A stretch of 32,338 nt of DNA, from NCBI GenBank assembly GCA_003501485.1, contig DNPJ01000012.1, positions 5,624-37,961 of the forward strand. The letters run 5' to 3'. Position 1 is the first letter of the stretch. The number at the start of each line of letters is the position of its first letter. Under the pieces are notes generated by a model. The model made no database searches, was not told the DNA's origin, and saw only the letters and a list, made by a program, of their open reading frames with translations. Below are positions 8,577-17,335 of the stretch, piece by piece. The stretch comes from Bacillota bacterium. GTDB taxonomy: Bacteria; Bacillota_I; Bacilli_A; RFN20; CAG-826. The position numbers were made by a program, and so were the translations under genes.

Positions 8577-8768
8577 TTATTTAATTATTTTTTTAAAACC
8601 TTTATTAAAACTATCTCTGGAAATGATAATAATGTTGTGACAACCTAAACATTCAATTTTTAAATCGGCACCAAGTTTTATAATTCTAAAAAGTTTTGAT
8701 CTATGAACGCAAGGGTGTGGTTTTTTCATTTCGACAACGTCACCAACGTTGTAATTATATTCTTTCAT
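8577..8768 (-). CDS. DUF951 family small protein
   Basis: This 63-residue protein matches DUF951 along its whole length: VGDVVEMKKPHPC near the start, then LGADLKIECLGC and a basic C-terminus. Cys20, Cys40 and Cys43 with the nearby His could bind zinc. The family is widespread and almost always short in Firmicutes. No function is established; the fold looks like a small SH3/OB-like beta barrel, so nucleic-acid binding is conceivable. Its ATG overlaps the fhs stop (ATGA, 8765-8768), so it is translated as the last gene of the rny-fhs unit. Confidence 0.88.
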   Translation of the reverse strand: MKEYNYNVGDVVEMKKPHPCVHRSKLFRIIKLGADLKIECLGCHNIIIISRDSFNKGFKKIIK

Positions 8769-10366
8769 TCATTCTCCATTTTAACTGCAGCTGGGATTTT
8801 AGGAAGACCAGGCATTGTCATAATTTTACCTGTTAGAACTACTATAAAACCAGCACCGCTTGACAAACTAACTTCTTTGACATGAAGAATATGGTCATTG
8901 CCATTTACTTCAAATTTTGGGTTATCGGATAATGATAAAGGTGTTTTAGCAATGCAAACAGGTATATTGCTATATCCTAAATTCTCATATTTGGTAATTT
9001 GTTCATTTGCTTTATCAGAATACTCAACAGCGGTTGCGCGATAAATCTCTTTTGCGATTTTTTCTATTTTATCTTTAATCGAAGAATTTGCTTCTTGAAG
9101 TGGCTTATAGTTTGATTCTTCTTTTAGTAAAGAAACAACTTTATTCGCAAAATCAACCGCTCCAAAGCTTCCTTTTAAATAAGAATCAACAAAAGAAACT
9201 TCATATTTATTATCCCTACACCACGATGTCAAAACATCAATTTCTTTTTGAGAGTCAAAAGAAAAATGATTAATAGCTACCAATACAGGCAAACCATATT
9301 TTTTCATATTTTCTAAGTGGATCTTTAAATTATTGATTCCATTAAGTAAAGCATTAACGTCTTCCTTTTCCAATTCTTCAAATAGCTGTCCACCATGAAG
9401 CTTAAGCGCTCTTATAGTTGCAACTACTACAACTAAATTTGGCCTAATACCTCCAATTGGGCAAGCAATATCTAAAAACTTTTCAGCACCTAAATCCGCA
9501 CCAAAACCTGCTTCAGTGACAACGATGTCTTTTAATTTTAATGCTAGTTTTGTGGCTATTAAAGAATTGCAACCATGAGCAATATTAGCAAAAGGACCAC
9601 CGTGTATGATGCAAGGATTTTCTTCTAATGTTTGAACTAAATTAGGCATCAAAGCGTCCTTCATTAATTTCATAATTGCGTTTGATATTTTTAGTTCTTT
9701 TAAATAAATTGGTTTGTTATCAAACGAATATGCAACGATGATATTATTAATTCTATTTTTAAAATCTAATTCATCATTTGCCAAACAAAGGATTGCCATT
9801 AGTTCGCTTGCAACAGTGATTTGAAAAGAATCTTTTCTTGGAACGCCATTATTTTTACCAAGTCCTATTTCAATTTCTCTTAACGAACGATCATTCATAT
9901 CCATTGATCTTTTCCAAACAATTTTTTCTGGATCAATATTCAATTCGTTTCCTTGGTAAATATGGTTATCAATAACTGCGCTTATTAAATTAATTGAAGA
10001 TGTTAAAGCGTGCATATCGCCTGTAAAATGTAAATTAATATCTTCACTAGGAACAACGGATGCTTTTCCTCCGCCTGTTGCCCCACCTTTAAGACCAAAA
10101 ACTGGTCCTAATGATGGCTCTCTTAAACAAAGCATGGAATCTGCCCCGATCTTGCACAAGCCGTCTTGAAGAGCGATTGACATGGTCGTTTTTCCTTCTC
10201 CAACTTTACTTGGCGTTATCGCGGTTACTAAAACTAAATTCCCATCTTTTTTATTTTTTAATTCATCAAAGCATTTAAGAGATATTTTTGCTTTATCATT
10301 GCCGTATTGTTTAATAAATTTCTCATCTATTCCGCTTTTCTTTGCGATTTCAAGTATGTGTTTCAT
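8765..10366 (-). CDS. fhs: Formate--tetrahydrofolate ligase
   Basis: The enzyme joins formate to tetrahydrofolate with ATP to give 10-formyl-THF for purine and initiator-tRNA formylation. Residues 51-61 (TPSKVGEGKTT) form the ATP-binding P-loop. EPSLGPVFGLKGGATGGG at about 84-101 and the HGGPFANIAHG block are hallmark family segments. The C-terminus (MTMPGLPKIPAA) is complete. At 533 residues it is about 20 shorter than most homologs, the loss being at the N-terminus. The start is clear: AGGAGG ends 6-7 nt before the ATG and overlaps the tcdA stop, which is 9 nt away. It shares the operon with tRNA-modification genes. Confidence 0.96.
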   Translation of the reverse strand: MKHILEIAKKSGIDEKFIKQYGNDKAKISLKCFDELKNKKDGNLVLVTAITPSKVGEGKTTMSIALQDGLCKIGADSMLCLREPSLGPVFGLKGGATGGGKASVVPSEDINLHFTGDMHALTSSINLISAVIDNHIYQGNELNIDPEKIVWKRSMDMNDRSLREIEIGLGKNNGVPRKDSFQITVASELMAILCLANDELDFKNRINNIIVAYSFDNKPIYLKELKISNAIMKLMKDALMPNLVQTLEENPCIIHGGPFANIAHGCNSLIATKLALKLKDIVVTEAGFGADLGAEKFLDIACPIGGIRPNLVVVVATIRALKLHGGQLFEELEKEDVNALLNGINNLKIHLENMKKYGLPVLVAINHFSFDSQKEIDVLTSWCRDNKYEVSFVDSYLKGSFGAVDFANKVVSLLKEESNYKPLQEANSSIKDKIEKIAKEIYRATAVEYSDKANEQITKYENLGYSNIPVCIAKTPLSLSDNPKFEVNGNDHILHVKEVSLSSGAGFIVVLTGKIMTMPGLPKIPAAVKMENE

Positions 10367-10375
10367 AATTACCTC

Positions 10376-11053
10376 CTAAATGTTTTCAATAATAAATTTT
10401 GCCATTAATAATCCAGCTGTAGAAGGAACCATCATCATAGAAGAAGGTTTTTCATTTCTAACTCGCGGACTCTCATTAGAAAAGGCGACATCAATCGTTT
10501 TAATATCAATATTTTCTTTTCTTAACTTATATCTTAGCACCTTTGCAAGAGGGTCATATGAAGTTTTATCTAATTTAGTTATTTTAACGTTTTCAGGATT
10601 AATTTTGTTTCCCATGCCTAAAGAAACAATTAATTTAATATTTCGCTTTTTAGCATATTTGATAAGTGCTATTTTTGACGGAATTTTATCAATGGCATCG
10701 ACAATAAAATCAATATTAAAACTGTTAAAAACATCTAAATTATCTTCTCCAACAAACATATTGAATTTAATTATATTGATGTTCGGATTTATTCTTTTCA
10801 AGTTCGTTTCACAGATATCAACTTTGTTTTTGCCTACATCATCTGAGAAATAAAATATCTGACGGTTTATGTTAGACTCATCAACAATATCGTGATCAAC
10901 AATAATAAAATTCATAAAACCGCTTCTGGCAAGAGCCATTAGACACGTTCCACCAACTCCACCTAGCCCCACAACTAAAACTGTTTTATCTTTAAACTGG
11001 TTAACTCGTTTCAAACCTAATAGTTCAATTGTTCTATCTAGATATGTGCTCAT
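10376..11053 (-). CDS. tcdA: tRNA threonylcarbamoyladenosine dehydratase (ThiF/E1-like)
   Basis: This 225-residue E1-like adenylating enzyme opens with LDRTIELLG and the nucleotide-binding GLGGVGG (29-35). It continues with ARSG (42-45) and the NINRQ motif near 61-65, and has VDAID mid-protein. NINRQ, SLGMGNKINP, TSYDPLAKVLR and FSNESP fit the TcdA/CsdL branch better than ThiF or MoeB, and the C-terminal rhodanese and zinc-cysteine features of MoeB are absent. TcdA cyclises t6A37 of ANN-decoding tRNAs to ct6A using ATP. Next to miaA and miaB this makes a position-37 modification cluster. It overlaps miaA by 4 bp. Confidence 0.87.
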   Translation of the reverse strand: MSTYLDRTIELLGLKRVNQFKDKTVLVVGLGGVGGTCLMALARSGFMNFIIVDHDIVDESNINRQIFYFSDDVGKNKVDICETNLKRINPNINIIKFNMFVGEDNLDVFNSFNIDFIVDAIDKIPSKIALIKYAKKRNIKLIVSLGMGNKINPENVKITKLDKTSYDPLAKVLRYKLRKENIDIKTIDVAFSNESPRVRNEKPSSMMMVPSTAGLLMAKFIIENI

Positions 11054-11919
11054 TGTTTGATCACCTTTAAAATATCTTTATCATCATTGTAAAATATTAC
11101 AGGGAATTGATGTCTTATAAAAGTCATTTGTCTTTTAGCGTAATTCCTTGTATGTTGTTTAATAAGTTCGATGCGCTTATCGATATCACTTTTATCATCA
11201 TTAATTCCAATTAATTCTTTATATCCGATTGCTTGCATTGCGTTTACATTGCCATATTTGCTATAAAGTTGTTTGAATTCATCAATCAAACCATTTTTAA
11301 CCATTCCATCAACTCGATCATTTATTCTTTCATAAAGAACATCGCGTTCCATGTTTTTTACAAAAAAATAAACATCATCATAAATCAATTTATGGCTTTG
11401 CTCTGCGACAATATCGCTTTTTTTCTTATTTTGAGAATAAAAAATTTGAAGAGCGCGCATTACTCTCTTTCGATTATTCGGATGTATTTTAGATGCTTCT
11501 ACTTCATCGATTTGTTTTAATTTTTCATGCAATTCGCCATTGTTTAATTTTTCAAATTGTGACATATCAACTGGTTTTTCATCTTCAAAAGAATAATCAT
11601 AAAGACCACTTCGAATATAAAGGCCACTTCCTCCAACGATAATAACTATCTTGTTGCGAGATAATATATCATCAATAGTTCTTCTTAAATTCTTTTGATA
11701 TTCCATTATCGAGTAAGAATGAAATGGATCAACAAAAGAATATAAATGATGAGGAATAATTGAAAAGTATTCTTTTGGGGGCTTTGCAACTCCAATATTA
11801 AAATCTTTATAGCTTTGAAAAGCATCTCCATTTACTATTTCAGCATCTAAAATTCTAGCAATATTAAGTGCTGTTTCAGATTTCCCAAGACATGTTGGAC
11901 CAGTAATAACAATAATCAT
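11050..11919 (-). CDS. miaA: tRNA dimethylallyltransferase MiaA
   Basis: The enzyme transfers dimethylallyl from DMAPP to N6 of A37 in tRNAs reading UNN codons; MiaB next door then thiolates the product. GPTCLGKS (7-14) is the P-loop. GDAFQSYKDFNIGVAKP is the substrate-specificity segment, reading DAFQSY where most homologs read DSMQVY. GGSGLYI and NAMQAIGYKEL are further family motifs. At 289 residues it is slightly short because the C-terminal arm is trimmed. It overlaps ymcA by 4 bp upstream and tcdA by 4 bp downstream. Confidence 0.95.
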   Translation of the reverse strand: MIIVITGPTCLGKSETALNIARILDAEIVNGDAFQSYKDFNIGVAKPPKEYFSIIPHHLYSFVDPFHSYSIMEYQKNLRRTIDDILSRNKIVIIVGGSGLYIRSGLYDYSFEDEKPVDMSQFEKLNNGELHEKLKQIDEVEASKIHPNNRKRVMRALQIFYSQNKKKSDIVAEQSHKLIYDDVYFFVKNMERDVLYERINDRVDGMVKNGLIDEFKQLYSKYGNVNAMQAIGYKELIGINDDKSDIDKRIELIKQHTRNYAKRQMTFIRHQFPVIFYNDDKDILKVIKQ

Positions 11920-12230
11920 TTTAAATAGTCTCTAACTTCTTTTAATAAAACATCTACTTCGTTTTGTAAATTTATAAAATTTTGGTATAAAGGATTTAAG
12001 TTTAATTCTTCTTTGATTGCTAAATATTTTTCTTTTTCAAATGAATATATTTCATCGTTATTCACATTTTTGCACATTAAGCGTTGATGCTTTCTAAGTT
12101 CACTTAATAATTCTTGAATTTCGTTATTGTTTTCTAGTGCTTTTTTCGTCTTTAAATAATTTTTTATAACGTCGTTTTCATATAAAACATTTTTTAATTG
12201 TTCTAACGCTATATCAAATTCATTACTCAT
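11916..12230 (-). CDS. ymcA: YlbF/YmcA (RicA-like) family protein
   Basis: This 104-residue, almost entirely helical protein has the YlbF/YmcA pattern: an N-terminal LEQLKNVLYENDVIKNYLKT helix and a central ELLSELRKHQRLM helix. In B. subtilis, YmcA (RicA) sits directly after miaB and forms the Y-complex with YlbF and YaaT, which steers RNase Y and affects competence and sporulation. The same miaB neighbourhood and the presence of rny in this operon support YmcA over YlbF. It is shorter than the B. subtilis protein (about 143 residues); the Cys-bearing C-terminal tail is not evident. It starts 8 nt inside the end of miaB. Confidence 0.75.
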   Translation of the reverse strand: MSNEFDIALEQLKNVLYENDVIKNYLKTKKALENNNEIQELLSELRKHQRLMCKNVNNDEIYSFEKEKYLAIKEELNLNPLYQNFINLQNEVDVLLKEVRDYLK

Positions 12231-13665
12231 TTACTAATTCTCCGAGTAAAGAATAAAGATGCGATTCATTTATCTTTACATTAACAATCTTTCCAACAAG
12301 AGATATATCACCTTTAAAATGAACGAGTTTATTTTTTTCAGTATATCCCGATAGCATTTCAGGATTCTTCTCTGATATACCTTCCACTAAAACAGAATAA
12401 GTTTTTCCAATCATATCATTTGAGGAAACAGCAATAGTTTTTTCAAGTGCTTTTAAAAGTTCTTTAAATCTTTGTGATTTTTCTATGCTAGTAACATTAT
12501 CTTTTATTTTTGCCGCTGGTGTTCCATTTCTAGGCGAATAAATGAACGTAAAAGCAGAATCATATTTAACATCTTCAACCATTTTTATTGTATCTAAAAA
12601 TTGCTCATATGTTTCGTTTGGAAAACCGACAATAATGTCAGTAGATAATGCGACATCAGGTATTTTCTTTCTTATTAAATCAACAAGATCTTTATACTGT
12701 TTTGCGGTATATCTTCTTCCCATTAAACGCAATATTTCATCTGAACCGCTTTGCACAGGAAGATGAATATATTTCATTATGTTATCGTGTTTAGCAATAA
12801 CATCGATCATTTCTTCTTTAAAATCCCATGGATGTGAAGTTAAAAATCTTACACGAGGCATTCCAATTTTGGCGACTTCATCTAATAGTTTTGCAAAAGA
12901 AGAACCATCATTTAAATCTTTTCCATACGCATTCACATTTTGACCAAGAAGCGTCACTTCTTGATATCCAGAGTCTTTGAGTTCTTTTACTTCATTTAAA
13001 ATATCATCAATTTTACGGCTTCTTTCTTTGCCCCTTGTATAAGGAACGATGCAATATGTGCAAAACTTATCGCAACCATAAGAAATATTAACAAATGCTT
13101 TAAATGATGATAAACGCTTAGAAGGAAGATTCTCTCTTATATCACCTGGAACAGATTTAACATCGACCAAACGCACACGTTTTTTTATTATTTCATCCAA
13201 CAAATTTGGTAAATCATAAATATTATGAGTGCCGAAAATTAAATCAACATGTTTATATTTATCTAATAATTTTTCTATTATATGTTTTTGTTGAACCATG
13301 CAACCACAGATACCTATGATCACATTTTTATTTTCTTGTTTATAAGATTTTAGATCACCAATTTTTCCAAAAACTTTATCTTCAGCATTTTCTCTTACAG
13401 CACAGGTGTTAAGAATAATAACATCTGCTTCTTTTTCATTTAAAGCTTTGGTAAATCCCGCTTTTTCAAAAATTCCAGACATTATTTCTTCATCACGGTA
13501 ATTTGCTTGGCAACCATAAGTATGGATAAAATATTTTTTCCCTTTAGCATAATTTTTTAAAACATCAGGAATTTTAATTTCACTATAATCAAATGAAAAA
13601 TTTAGATTCCTTCGTCTTTCAAGTTTGTCATCTGGTAAAGATAGAAATTCACATTTATTTGCCAT
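12223..13665 (-). CDS. miaB: tRNA-2-methylthio-N6-dimethylallyladenosine synthase MiaB
   Basis: This radical-SAM methylthiotransferase of 480 residues adds the methylthio group to i6A37. The N-terminal domain (about 44-165) carries Cys52, Cys88 and Cys122, the ligands of the auxiliary [4Fe-4S] cluster. The radical-SAM cluster motif CxxxCxxC is Cys198, Cys202 and Cys205. A TRAM RNA-binding domain forms the last 65 residues. About 40 N-terminal residues precede the core, which is normal for Firmicutes MiaB. AGGAGA about 8 nt before the ATG, inside the end of ymdB, supports the start. Clusters presumably come from the SUF genes at the right end of this window. Confidence 0.97.
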   Translation of the reverse strand: MANKCEFLSLPDDKLERRRNLNFSFDYSEIKIPDVLKNYAKGKKYFIHTYGCQANYRDEEIMSGIFEKAGFTKALNEKEADVIILNTCAVRENAEDKVFGKIGDLKSYKQENKNVIIGICGCMVQQKHIIEKLLDKYKHVDLIFGTHNIYDLPNLLDEIIKKRVRLVDVKSVPGDIRENLPSKRLSSFKAFVNISYGCDKFCTYCIVPYTRGKERSRKIDDILNEVKELKDSGYQEVTLLGQNVNAYGKDLNDGSSFAKLLDEVAKIGMPRVRFLTSHPWDFKEEMIDVIAKHDNIMKYIHLPVQSGSDEILRLMGRRYTAKQYKDLVDLIRKKIPDVALSTDIIVGFPNETYEQFLDTIKMVEDVKYDSAFTFIYSPRNGTPAAKIKDNVTSIEKSQRFKELLKALEKTIAVSSNDMIGKTYSVLVEGISEKNPEMLSGYTEKNKLVHFKGDISLVGKIVNVKINESHLYSLLGELVNE

Positions 13666-13675
13666 GATATTTCTC

Positions 13676-14458
13676 CTAACTCAATAATTTAACAGTAAAA
13701 ATTTCTTTGCATCGTTTAGTGTCATTATCAATATCTAAAACAATTGCATTGATCATTTCTTGATCATCGCCACCTATTTCAAATCTTTCAGTGCCACCAA
13801 AAATTGTTTTATTAATAACGCTATTGCGTTCGAAACCAAGTACTCCGTTTGCCGCGCCACACATTCCAATATCAGAAATAAAAGCTGTTCCTTTTTCAAG
13901 TATTTTTGCATCATTAGTTTGAACGTGTGTATGTGTTCCAACTACAGCACTTACTAAACCATCAAATGTATATCCGATGCACATTTTTTCTCCTGTTGCT
14001 TCTGCATGAAAATCAACGATATGAATGCTATCTTCGCCATCAATTTCATCTAGAAGCTGTTTTAAAGCAAGATATGGAGCAACCACTTCCTCTTTCATAA
14101 AAGCTGTTCCAAGTAAATTAGTAACGCGAATCTTAATTCCATCACACTCTTTAACAATTGAGCCTTGACCTCCAATATTTTTGATTAAATTTAAAGGTCT
14201 AACAAGAGAGTCTGCACCGTCTATAAAATTCAAGATACGATTTTTTCCTAAATAATGATTGCCTAATGTTACAACATCAATTCCATCATTAATTAATTCA
14301 TCATAATGTTTTTCAATTAATCCTTTACCATGGGTCACATTTTCGCCATTGGCAATCACAAAATCAATCTGATATTTTTTTATCAGTTTTTCGATATTAT
14401 GTTTTATAGCTTCTCGACCAACACGGCCGACAATATCCCCAAAGAAAAGTATTCTCAT
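13676..14458 (-). CDS. ymdB: YmdB family metallophosphoesterase (2',3'-cAMP phosphodiesterase)
   Basis: This 260-residue dinuclear metallophosphoesterase shows FGDIVGRVGR (Asp8), NGENVTHGKG (Glu39), TLGNH (Asn-His near 67-68), DFHAEATGEK (His near 150) and GTHTHVQTND (two His), which together supply the metal ligands. In B. subtilis YmdB hydrolyses 2',3'-cyclic AMP, binds RNase Y and affects biofilm and motility choices. The segment after GNH is YLGKN where most relatives have a Trp-Asp pair, a local divergence beside the active site. It starts 2 nt after the rny stop, without a strong Shine-Dalgarno site, so translation is probably coupled to rny. Confidence 0.93.
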   Translation of the reverse strand: MRILFFGDIVGRVGREAIKHNIEKLIKKYQIDFVIANGENVTHGKGLIEKHYDELINDGIDVVTLGNHYLGKNRILNFIDGADSLVRPLNLIKNIGGQGSIVKECDGIKIRVTNLLGTAFMKEEVVAPYLALKQLLDEIDGEDSIHIVDFHAEATGEKMCIGYTFDGLVSAVVGTHTHVQTNDAKILEKGTAFISDIGMCGAANGVLGFERNSVINKTIFGGTERFEIGGDDQEMINAIVLDIDNDTKRCKEIFTVKLLS

Positions 14459-14460
14459 AA

Positions 14461-16044
14461 TTATTTTGCTGTTTCAATAGCGCGATATTCACGAATAACA
14501 GAGACTTTAATTTGTCCAGGATATGTCATTTCTGTTTCAATTTTTTCTCTAATATCTCGTGCTAATTTAAAAGCCGCTAAATCGTCAATTTTTTCAGGAA
14601 TAACCATTACGCGAACTTCGCGTCCTGATTGCATCGCATAACATTGGTAAACACCATCATATGATTTGCAAATTGTTTCAAGTTGTTCAATTCGTTTAAT
14701 GTAATTTTCAAGCGTTTCACTTCTAGCGCCTGGTCTAGCAGCAGAAAGAGTATCGGCAGCTTGAACCAAATTAGAAATGATATATTTAGCAGGAACATCA
14801 CCATGGTGAGATTCAATTGCGTTAACAACAACATCTGGTTCGCCATATTTTTTAGCCAATCTAGCACCTAGTTCAACGTGTGAACCGTCTTGTTCAAAAT
14901 CAACTGATTTACCAATATCATGTAAAAGACCAGCACGTTTTGCTAAGTTTTGGTCAAGACCTAATTCAGCAGCCATAATACCCGCTAAGTAAGCAACTTC
15001 CATTGAATGATCATATGCGCTTTGACCATATGAAGTACGATATTTAAGGCGACCTACATACATTAATAAATCTTTGTTAATTTTTGGAAGCCCTAGTTTA
15101 AACGCGGCATCTTCGCCTGCTTTTTTAATTTGGACATCCATTTCACTTTGTACTTTAGCAGTTACTTCTTCAATTCTTCCCGGTTGAATTCTTCCATCCT
15201 TAATAAGAATATCTAATGTACGACGAGCAATTTCACGTCTAATTGGATTAAAACAGCTAACAGTAATTACCTCTGGGGTATCATCGATGATTAAATCGAC
15301 ACCTAAAAGTTGTTCTAATGTACGAATATTTCTACCTTCACGTCCAATGATTCTGCCTTTCATTTCATCACTAGGAAGCGAGACTGTACAAACAGTTCTT
15401 TCCGTAACTGTTTCTTGAGAGAATTTGCTAATTGCAAGAGAAAGCATTTCTTTTGCTTTATCTTCAACTTCCGCTTTTGCCTCATCTTCTTTGTTTTTAA
15501 TATACGCAGCAATTTCCATCGACATTTTGCTTTCAACACGAGCAAAAATCTCTTCACGAGCCTCTTTTACTGATAATTGAGCAACCTTTTCAAGTTCAGA
15601 AATAATTGAATCGATTTTCGATTGAAGAAGAGTTTCTTTTTTGTCGCATTCTTTTAAACGTCTATTGAGCAATTCATTTTTTTCTTCAATAGCGTTTTCT
15701 TTGTTTAATAAATTAGCATCACGGCGATCAATATTTTGCTCGCGTTGATTTAATTTGTTTTCTTGTTGAGCGTATTCTTGTTTTCTTTCGCGAATTTCTT
15801 TTTCAGCTTCTTGTTTTAGTTCTGCAACAGTTTGCTTTCCGTCTAATTGAGCATTTTTTCTAATTTGTTCCGCTCTAATTTCTGCATCATGTAAGATTTT
15901 TTCAGCTTTTTTATCAGCAGATTTAGCTTTAAATGATGGAACTAATTTGAAAATCAAAAAAGTTACTAAAAAGCCAAATAATAACGCAACCGCAATTAAA
16001 ACAATAGTCACCCATGTCGGGATTGCACCGTCCATAATAATCAT
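14461..16044 (-). CDS. rny: Ribonuclease Y
   Basis: RNase Y is the membrane-bound endonuclease that starts decay of many mRNAs in Firmicutes. With the ATG at 16044 the product has 527 residues, matching the family; GGAGG ends 7 nt upstream. The reading frame is open to 16095, but the extra 17 residues have no ribosome-binding site. In order: one membrane helix (about 11-33), a long Glu/Lys-rich coiled coil (about 40-200), a KH domain with IIGREGRN (about 232-239), and an HD domain with HD at about 375-376 and ESHHG further on. It heads a packed unit with ymdB, miaB and ymcA, all linked to RNase Y in B. subtilis. Confidence 0.97.
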   Translation of the reverse strand: MIIMDGAIPTWVTIVLIAVALLFGFLVTFLIFKLVPSFKAKSADKKAEKILHDAEIRAEQIRKNAQLDGKQTVAELKQEAEKEIRERKQEYAQQENKLNQREQNIDRRDANLLNKENAIEEKNELLNRRLKECDKKETLLQSKIDSIISELEKVAQLSVKEAREEIFARVESKMSMEIAAYIKNKEDEAKAEVEDKAKEMLSLAISKFSQETVTERTVCTVSLPSDEMKGRIIGREGRNIRTLEQLLGVDLIIDDTPEVITVSCFNPIRREIARRTLDILIKDGRIQPGRIEEVTAKVQSEMDVQIKKAGEDAAFKLGLPKINKDLLMYVGRLKYRTSYGQSAYDHSMEVAYLAGIMAAELGLDQNLAKRAGLLHDIGKSVDFEQDGSHVELGARLAKKYGEPDVVVNAIESHHGDVPAKYIISNLVQAADTLSAARPGARSETLENYIKRIEQLETICKSYDGVYQCYAMQSGREVRVMVIPEKIDDLAAFKLARDIREKIETEMTYPGQIKVSVIREYRAIETAK

Positions 16045-16211
16045 AAATAAACCTCCGATATATGAAAGGTGAATTATTTTATAAAAATAAAACACCTATT
16101 ATTGTGTTTATTACCTTGTTTTTATATTTTGAAAAACAACGAATTATTTAAGTTAAAGGATAATTTATCCTAAATTTTATAATTAAATAGGTAATAAGTA
16201 TCTTTCGATAC
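16045..16211 (-). promoter_or_regulatory. Structured rny 5' leader (candidate regulatory RNA)
   Basis: From the predicted start at 16211 the RNA would begin with the hairpin GUAUC-GAAA-GAUAC (16211-16198). Next comes UUAUUACCUAUU (16197-16186). It can pair either with GGUAAUAA (16115-16108) or, through ACCUAUU, with AAUAGGU (16100-16094). Those two partners also flank a terminator-like hairpin (AAUAAACAC with GUGUUUUAUU, about 16085-16112). A second palindrome, AGGATAATTTATCCT, lies at 16157-16171. The pairings are mutually exclusive. No known riboswitch class is recognised. Confidence 0.4.
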
Positions 16212-16217
16212 GCACAT

Positions 16218-16246
16218 ATTATAACAACAATCTTGTTTCTTATCTA
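16218..16246 (-). promoter_or_regulatory. rny operon promoter (extended -10)
   Basis: On the reverse strand TGTTATAAT (16218-16226) is a full extended -10 element. The -35 region TAGATA (16241-16246) is weak at 17-nt spacing, as is common with extended -10 promoters. Transcription would start at about G16211. Another TATAAT at 16253-16258, directly after the recA terminator, has no -35. Confidence 0.6.
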
Positions 16247-16257
16247 GACTTTATTAT

Positions 16258-16287
16258 ATAAAAAAATGCGCCACTAGGACGCATTTT
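16258..16287 (-). terminator. Intrinsic terminator of recA
   Basis: AAAATGCG (16263-16270) and CGCATTTT (16280-16287) form an 8-bp stem with a 9-nt loop. On the reverse strand a run of seven T follows. It lies 13 nt after the recA stop and closes the pgsA-pncC-recA unit. Confidence 0.88.
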
Positions 16288-16299
16288 AAATTTTGTCAT

Positions 16300-17283
16300 T
16301 TATTTGATTTTTTCAATTATTTCGTTCATTAAATCAACATGTTCTTCTAAGTAATTTTTTGCGGCATCTTTACCGTTTGCAAATCGATTGCCTTGATATT
16401 CAAACCATGATCCAGATTTTGTTAAGATTCCTTTTTGAACACCTATTTCTAATATTTCACCAGTCTTGTTGATTCCTTTTCCATAAATGATGTCAATTTG
16501 ACATGTCTTAAATGGAGGTGCAACTTTGTTTTTAACGATTTTAACATTAACTGTATTTCCGATAATATTTGTTCCATTTTTAATTGCTTCAGCGCGTCTA
16601 ATATCAATGCGGACACTAGCGTAAAATTTCAACGCACGACCACCAGTTGTGGTTTCAGGATTGCCATAAATAACGCCTACTTTTTCACGTAGTTGATTAA
16701 TGAAAATAACAGTACATTCGTGGGAATTTAATATACCTGCAAGTTTGCGCATAGCCTTAGACATCAATCGAGCTTGCAAACCGACTTGATTATCTCCCAT
16801 TTCACCATCTAATTCTTGTTGAGGAACTAAAGCGGCAACGCTATCAACAACAATTATGTCAAAAGCACCACTATTAGCTAACATTTCAACAATTTCAAGA
16901 GCTTGTTCTCCACTATCAGGTTGAGACAAGATCAATTCATCGATATCGACACCTAAATTTTTAGCGTAAACCGGATCAATTGAGTGTTCAGCATCAACAA
17001 ACGCTGCTCTTCCACCCTTCTTTTGTGCTTCGCTTATTGCGTGCAAAGCTAAAGTCGTTTTGCCACTTGATTCAGGACCATAAATTTCAATAATTCTTCC
17101 TTTTGGATATCCGCCAACACCTAAAGCGGCATCAATTAGCAAAGAACCGGAAGGTATAACATCAACATCTACTCTCGGTCTTTCACCGAGTTTCATTACT
17201 GAGCCTTTTCCAAAAACATGTTCTATTTGTTTAAGAGCTTCTTCTAATGAATTATTATCTTTTTTTAAATCATCTTTTTTCAT
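16300..17283 (-). CDS. recA: Recombinase RecA
   Basis: RecA forms the filament on single-stranded DNA that performs strand exchange and triggers the SOS response. Walker [10 protein letters not shown] is at 69-77, Walker B is [10 protein letters not shown], and the L2/ATP-coupling region includes [11 protein letters not shown]. At 327 residues it is about 20 shorter than usual because the acidic C-terminal tail that restrains RecA is nearly absent. DAEHSIDP replaces the common DAEHALDP. AAAGGA about 8 nt upstream supports the start. No Firmicutes LexA box (CGAAC-N4-GTTCG type) is visible in the 52 nt between pncC and recA, so SOS control is not evident locally. Confidence 0.97.
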   Translation of the reverse strand: MKKDDLKKDNNSLEEALKQIEHVFGKGSVMKLGERPRVDVDVIPSGSLLIDAALGVGGYPKGRIIEIYGPESSGKTTLALHAISEAQKKGGRAAFVDAEHSIDPVYAKNLGVDIDELILSQPDSGEQALEIVEMLANSGAFDIIVVDSVAALVPQQELDGEMGDNQVGLQARLMSKAMRKLAGILNSHECTVIFINQLREKVGVIYGNPETTTGGRALKFYASVRIDIRRAEAIKNGTNIIGNTVNVKIVKNKVAPPFKTCQIDIIYGKGINKTGEILEIGVQKGILTKSGSWFEYQGNRFANGKDAAKNYLEEHVDLMNEIIEKIK

Positions 17284-17335
17284 AATTGATTCCTTTCTCC
17301 ACTATTAAACAACAATCGAAAATAAAAATCTCTTT

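Noticed and set aside
14607..15557. Open frames on both strands within rny
   Set aside because: They lie wholly inside a conserved gene, lack start signals and have no family-like sequence.
16045..16095. 17-residue N-terminal extension of RNase Y
   Set aside because: GGAGG is placed for the ATG at 16044, and the family begins with the membrane helix right after it.
17284..17335. LexA/SOS box before recA
   Set aside because: No CGAAC-N4-GTTCG-like palindrome is visible in the intergenic segment.
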